A stretch of 31,174 nucleotides of DNA, from the NCBI GenBank assembly GCA_934654775.1, contig CAKUGR010000019.1:1-31174 (forward strand). Reading direction: 5' to 3'. Made by a program: the position numbers and the translations under genes. Below, piece after piece: positions 24,262 through 31,174 of the stretch. The DNA is from an uncultured Collinsella sp. Its GTDB lineage: Bacteria > Actinomycetota > Coriobacteriia > Coriobacteriales > Coriobacteriaceae. How positions within the stretch are numbered: the stretch's first letter is position 1; each line of letters opens with the position of its first letter. The notes under the pieces were generated by a model, which saw only the letters and a list, made by a program, of their open reading frames with translations, searched no databases and was not told the DNA's origin.

Positions 24262-24294
24262 CGAGGGAAGGACGCGTGCCTTCCCTCGTTTTTT
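24262..24294 (+). terminator. Intrinsic terminator of aspS
   Basis: CGAGGGAAGG pairs perfectly with CCTTCCCTCG across a seven-base loop and is followed by TTTTTT. Confidence 0.95.
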
Positions 24295-24331
24295 ATACGC
24301 CGAGATTGTGAGGGCATGGGATGACCAGGCG

Positions 24332-24533
24332 TCGCGGAAAGTGCGTCCCGGAATCTGCGTCCAGAACGGGTCGCGCTTTCCCAAAGGGGGTCCTCTGGGA
24401 AAGCGCGACCCAGAATTCGGCAAAATAATGGGACACAGTTTCCGGTTGAGCTGTCTAACGGAAGCTGTGTCCCAGAATGAGCGCTCAAAACGGGCCGGGC
24501 TTTCCGCAACAACTGTCTGGCGGAAAGCCCGGC
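24332..24533. repeat. Three tandem perfect hairpins between aspS and lacI
   Basis: Hairpin 1: GGGTCGCGCTTTCCCA (24368-24383) with its exact complement at 24396-24411. Hairpin 2: TGGGACACAGTTTCCG (24429-24444) with 24459-24474, one G-U pair. Hairpin 3: GCCGGGCTTTCCGC (24494-24507) with 24520-24533, perfect. Loops are 12-14 bases; loops 2 and 3 share CTGTCT. CAGAAT or CAGTTT follows each right arm. A fragment at 24332-24354 resembles the right half of hairpin 2. The cluster comes after the aspS terminator and runs up to the lacI stop codon. Confidence 0.8.
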
Positions 24534-24541
24534 TCAGTTTC

Positions 24542-25558
24542 CTACAGCGAGTCTCTCTGAACGAGCTGCATGTGCATCACGGAGGTGGTGGGCTCGGCGC
24601 CCTTGATCATGTCGAGCGCAATGTTGGCGGCCATGTGGCCTTCTTCGCGCAGGGGCTGGCGGACGGTCGTGAGTGCGGGGACGCAGCGCGTCGCAATCTC
24701 GTGATCGTCGAAGCCGACGACAGAAACGTCCGCCGGAACAGATAGGCCTGCTTCGTTGAGTGCGGTGATGACGCCAGCCGCGATACGGTCCGATCCGCAG
24801 AGCACGCCATCGAAAGCAATCTTGCGCGCGAGGATCTGGCGCATGGCCTGATAGCCGTCCCCGCTGTTCCAGCCGGTATAGATAACGTTTGCGTCTGGGA
24901 GGTCTTCGCCCAAGACGGCGCGGTAGCCGCGCAGGCGGTCGACAACAGCGGGGTTGTCTTGCGGTCCCAACACGGCAACGATATCTTTGCGCCCGCGCTC
25001 TTTCATGGCGAGTGCCGCAAAGTGTCCGCCCTCTTCGTCGTCGGAGTAGACCGTCGAGAACACATCGCGATAGGGGTGGCCCTCGAGCTGGCCGCACAGC
25101 ACGGTGGGTACGCTCAGCTCGCGCAGCACCTCGAGCAGCTCGCTGCCCTTGTAGGGAGAGACGTCGATGACTGCGTCGAACGAGCGGCGCTCAAAGTGCT
25201 CGCGCGCACGGTTGCGCTCGTGCGTGGAAGATGCCTGCAAGATAACGGGCAGATAGGACGATTCCGAGAGTTCCTCGGTAATGCCGCTCAAAAACTCGCT
25301 GTATGTGGGGTCGCTGAACAGTTCGCTCAAGGGTTCGGTCACAAGTACGGCGATGATTTCCGTACGTCCGACGGCGAGTGCTCGGCCGCGTGCGTTGGGG
25401 ACAAAATTGACTTCCTTGGCTGCGGCACGGACGCGCTTTTTGGTTTCCTCGCTAATGCGGGGCGAGTCGTTGAGTGCGCGCGATGCCGTGGAGCGCGACA
25501 CGCCGGCAGCAGCGGCAACCTCGGCAAGCGTAGGTGCGGTGCGAACTGGTTGGGTCAT
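24542..25558 (-). CDS. LacI family transcriptional regulator, likely repressor of ebgAC
   Basis: A 338-residue LacI/GalR repressor. The N-terminal helix-turn-helix is complete: TLAEVAAAAGVSRSTASRAL, then the hinge helix region ending NFVPNARGRALAVGRT (about 50-65). The rest is a periplasmic-binding-protein-like sugar domain with the usual segments, including FDAVIDVSP, YSDDEEGGHFAA, GVLCGSDRIAAGVITAL and VSVVGFDDHEIA near the C-terminus. AGGAG lies six bases before the ATG. It is divergent from ebgA, and the 376-base gap holds three identical palindromes of the sort LacI proteins bind. The sugar inducer is not known from sequence; lactose, allolactose or another galactoside is expected from the target genes. 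Confidence 0.92.
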   Translation of the reverse strand: MTQPVRTAPTLAEVAAAAGVSRSTASRALNDSPRISEETKKRVRAAAKEVNFVPNARGRALAVGRTEIIAVLVTEPLSELFSDPTYSEFLSGITEELSESSYLPVILQASSTHERNRAREHFERRSFDAVIDVSPYKGSELLEVLRELSVPTVLCGQLEGHPYRDVFSTVYSDDEEGGHFAALAMKERGRKDIVAVLGPQDNPAVVDRLRGYRAVLGEDLPDANVIYTGWNSGDGYQAMRQILARKIAFDGVLCGSDRIAAGVITALNEAGLSVPADVSVVGFDDHEIATRCVPALTTVRQPLREEGHMAANIALDMIKGAEPTTSVMHMQLVQRDSL

Positions 25559-25632
25559 GGCGTCTCCTGGAAAATGCGGTCGGTGTTGTCGCTGATACGG
25601 GCTGGTGCGGATACAGCTTACTATAGTGCGCC

Positions 25633-25645
25633 TGAACAGCGTTCA
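25633..25645. promoter_or_regulatory. Small inverted repeat in the lacI promoter region
   Basis: TGAAC-AGC-GTTCA lies 75 bases upstream of the lacI start, next to a minus-strand TATAGT box. It differs from the ebgA operators. It could be a separate regulator site, or chance. Confidence 0.3.
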
Positions 25646-25794
25646 TAGTATCCGGCCACTGGCGGCATTTCACATCCAAGCTGCTGTTGAACATGGCTTG
25701 CAAGGGTGGGGCATGGATGGGCGCGGCGGTTGTCTGCGGGCCCTGGAACGCTGTATTGCGCTGTGTGTCGGTACTCAGGGTGACATAAGTCTTA

Positions 25795-25812
25795 CGGTTG
25801 TACAACCGGTTG
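25795..25812. promoter_or_regulatory. Operator 1 upstream of ebgA
   Basis: The perfect palindrome CAACCGGTTG (25803-25812) overlaps a second palindrome, CGGTTGTACAACCG (25795-25808), so three GGTTG half-sites sit side by side. This is the distal site. Confidence 0.75.
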
Positions 25813-25846
25813 CACCGTTAAACCGGCAAAATCGACCGTTCAGCGG

Positions 25847-25884
25847 ACAACCGGTTGCACAGTTTTTTGCATCGCCCGTAAGAT
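25847..25884 (+). promoter_or_regulatory. Operator 2 and probable ebgA promoter
   Basis: CAACCGGTTG (25848-25857) overlaps a possible -35, TTGCAC (25855-25860). An 18-base spacer leads to a possible -10, TAAGAT (25879-25884). A repressor bound here would block polymerase. The promoter boxes are weak matches, but their placement between operators 2 and 3 fits. Confidence 0.6.
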
Positions 25885-25888
25885 AAGG

Positions 25889-25900
25889 ACAACCGGTTGC
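25889..25900. promoter_or_regulatory. Operator 3, just after the ebgA -10 box
   Basis: A third CAACCGGTTG (25890-25899), within ACAACCGGTTGCACA, which it shares with operator 2. The centres of the three sites are 45 and 42 bases apart, close to four helical turns each, so a repressor could bind cooperatively on one face. Confidence 0.75.
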
Positions 25901-25919
25901 ACAAGAATCACTACGATGA

Positions 25920-28943
<3,024 letters not shown>

Positions 28944-28946
28944 GTC

Positions 28947-29402
28947 ATGCATGTCTTTAACTCGCGCGCCGATTTCGACGCTCAGATGAAGTCCGTCAAG
29001 AAGTGGATGCGCACCGGCCAGGCACTCGATGGTGTTGCCGACCTGCAGCACGACGTGGCTTACTCCATCGGCGACTCGTTGGTGTACTGGTGGGTCTATG
29101 CCCGCGAGGCCGCAACCGCCGATCTGGTCGGTCACCGTCGCTACCATGCCGTGCTCGCCCCGCTCGACGGCGATCTGACCGTCGAGGTGGCTCCCAAGGC
29201 GGAACTCACCTGCACCCGCGCTTACAGCGATATCGACGATCGCGAGCGCTTTGAGGGTACGGGGGAGACCGTGACGATTCCCGCCGGCGGCGTTGCCGTC
29301 GTCGAGATCGACGAGGCCTACCGTGTCGTGGCCGATGCCGCGGATCCCCGCGTCGTGGTACTGCACGTGACGGTTGAAGGTTATTCCTTCCCCAACAAGT
29401 AG
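28947..29402 (+). CDS. ebgC: Beta-galactosidase small (beta) subunit, EbgC-like
   Basis: A 151-residue YhcH/YjgK/YiaL-type cupin protein that closely parallels E. coli EbgC, the small subunit needed for full Ebg beta-galactosidase activity. Shared landmarks in order: KKWMR near residue 19, VAYSIGDSLVYW, GHRRYHAVL, a YRVV segment preceded by IDEAY, and a C-terminus ending in FPNK. EbgC has the same GHRRY, HEAYR and HNK positions. It starts three bases after ebgA, with AAGGAGG inside the end of ebgA, so the two subunits are co-translated. It probably forms a heteromer with EbgA in the cytosol. Confidence 0.93.
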   Translation: MHVFNSRADFDAQMKSVKKWMRTGQALDGVADLQHDVAYSIGDSLVYWWVYAREAATADLVGHRRYHAVLAPLDGDLTVEVAPKAELTCTRAYSDIDDRERFEGTGETVTIPAGGVAVVEIDEAYRVVADAADPRVVVLHVTVEGYSFPNK

Positions 29403-29435
29403 TATTCGTCCGTTTGGGCGTTTGCTTCGCGCCGT

Positions 29436-29479
29436 TAAGGGGGATGGCTTTGTTGACTCCCTTTTCCCCATTCCCCTTA
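29436..29479. repeat. Hairpin after ebgC
   Basis: TAAGGGGGATGG (29436-29447) pairs with CCATTCCCCTTA (29468-29479), one G-U pair, across a 20-base pyrimidine-rich loop. It precedes the true terminator, as seen after pip2 and ppc. Confidence 0.6.
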
Positions 29480-29488
29480 GCAGGTGCG

Positions 29489-29523
29489 CCGTCCAGGATT
29501 GCGCTTGCAGTCCGGACGGTTTT
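29489..29523 (+). terminator. Intrinsic terminator of ebgAC
   Basis: CCGTCC-A-GGA pairs with TCC-GGACGG (one bulged A) and is followed by TTTT. It separates ebgAC from the downstream permease. Confidence 0.75.
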
Positions 29524-29543
29524 AGATGAGATATAACGGATGA

Positions 29544-31019
<1,476 letters not shown>

Positions 31020-31066
31020 CGGCTAGGGTTTATCTACGGCTGTGGAATAAATCGATTCCCTTTCCT

Positions 31067-31096
31067 AAGGAGGGGCCTTACGAGGCCCCTCCTTTT
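31067..31096 (+). terminator. Intrinsic terminator after the APC permease
   Basis: AAGGAGGGGCC pairs with GGCCCCTCCTT around a six-base loop and is followed by TT. The pairing is perfect. Confidence 0.92.
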
Positions 31097-31174
31097 GTGT
31101 ATTCAAGACTTTAGTCTGCTGGGCGCGCAGCGGCCAGCTTCAACCCACCCGCTATGCGGGTGGAGACAAACGGC
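31097..31174. other. Right edge, short palindromes, no gene
   Basis: CCACCCGC-TAT-GCGGGTGG (31145-31163) and GCTGG/CCAGC (31118-31138) form small hairpins. They may belong to another intergenic element cut by the window edge. Confidence 0.35.

Noticed and set aside
24332..24533. Insertion sequence with terminal inverted repeats
   Set aside because: No transposase frame is present, and the repeats are local hairpins, not distant ends.
31118..31174. Start of a CRISPR array at the right edge
   Set aside because: Only one short palindrome is visible, with no second repeat at spacer distance inside the window.

Overview
The window is a high-GC stretch of ordinary chromosome with compact operons, strong AGGAGG-type ribosome binding sites and several TTG/GTG starts. 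Gene content (a lactate-racemase cluster, tandem YhgE/Pip proteins, an Ebg-type beta-galactosidase, PEP carboxylase) together with the codon bias suggests a gut Coriobacteriia bacterium, most likely Collinsella. The genus is an inference from overall style, not from a marker gene. No tRNA, rRNA, CRISPR array, transposase or phage gene was seen.

Layout. 1-7833: htpG chaperone, a repeat-rich gap, then two end-to-end YhgE/Pip membrane proteins and a terminator. 7903-13442: a DMT exporter, an M20 amidohydrolase, an OFA-like MFS transporter and hisS. 13605-16672: ppc, a long nested hairpin and a separate U-tract terminator. 16794-21439: the lactate-racemase region, larA-larD on the plus strand converging on larB-larC-tetR on the minus strand. 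21556-24294: serB on the minus strand, divergent from aspS. 24368-31096: three tandem hairpins, a LacI-family repressor divergent from ebgA-ebgC, and an APC amino-acid permease.

How the genes work together. LarA racemises lactate with a nickel-pincer cofactor. LarB and LarC perform two of the cofactor-building steps, and LarD is a lactate channel. The sulfur-insertion enzyme LarE is not in the window. LarC ends where the first half of the family ends, and a tetR start follows two bases later, so this operon makes a LarC1-like protein tied to a regulator. The LacI protein probably represses ebgAC through three identical CAACCGGTTG palindromes.

The most unusual feature is intergenic. Many gene ends carry long, nearly perfect inverted repeats, often with short and symmetric internal loops (after htpG, pip2, the M20 gene, the MFS gene, ppc, larD and aspS). 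The ppc and larD copies have unrelated stems but the same internal-loop motifs, GTCCTC on the left and TGCGGA on the right, plus a TTC apical loop. That pattern suggests a conserved structured element rather than simple terminators, and it is the best candidate here for something undescribed.
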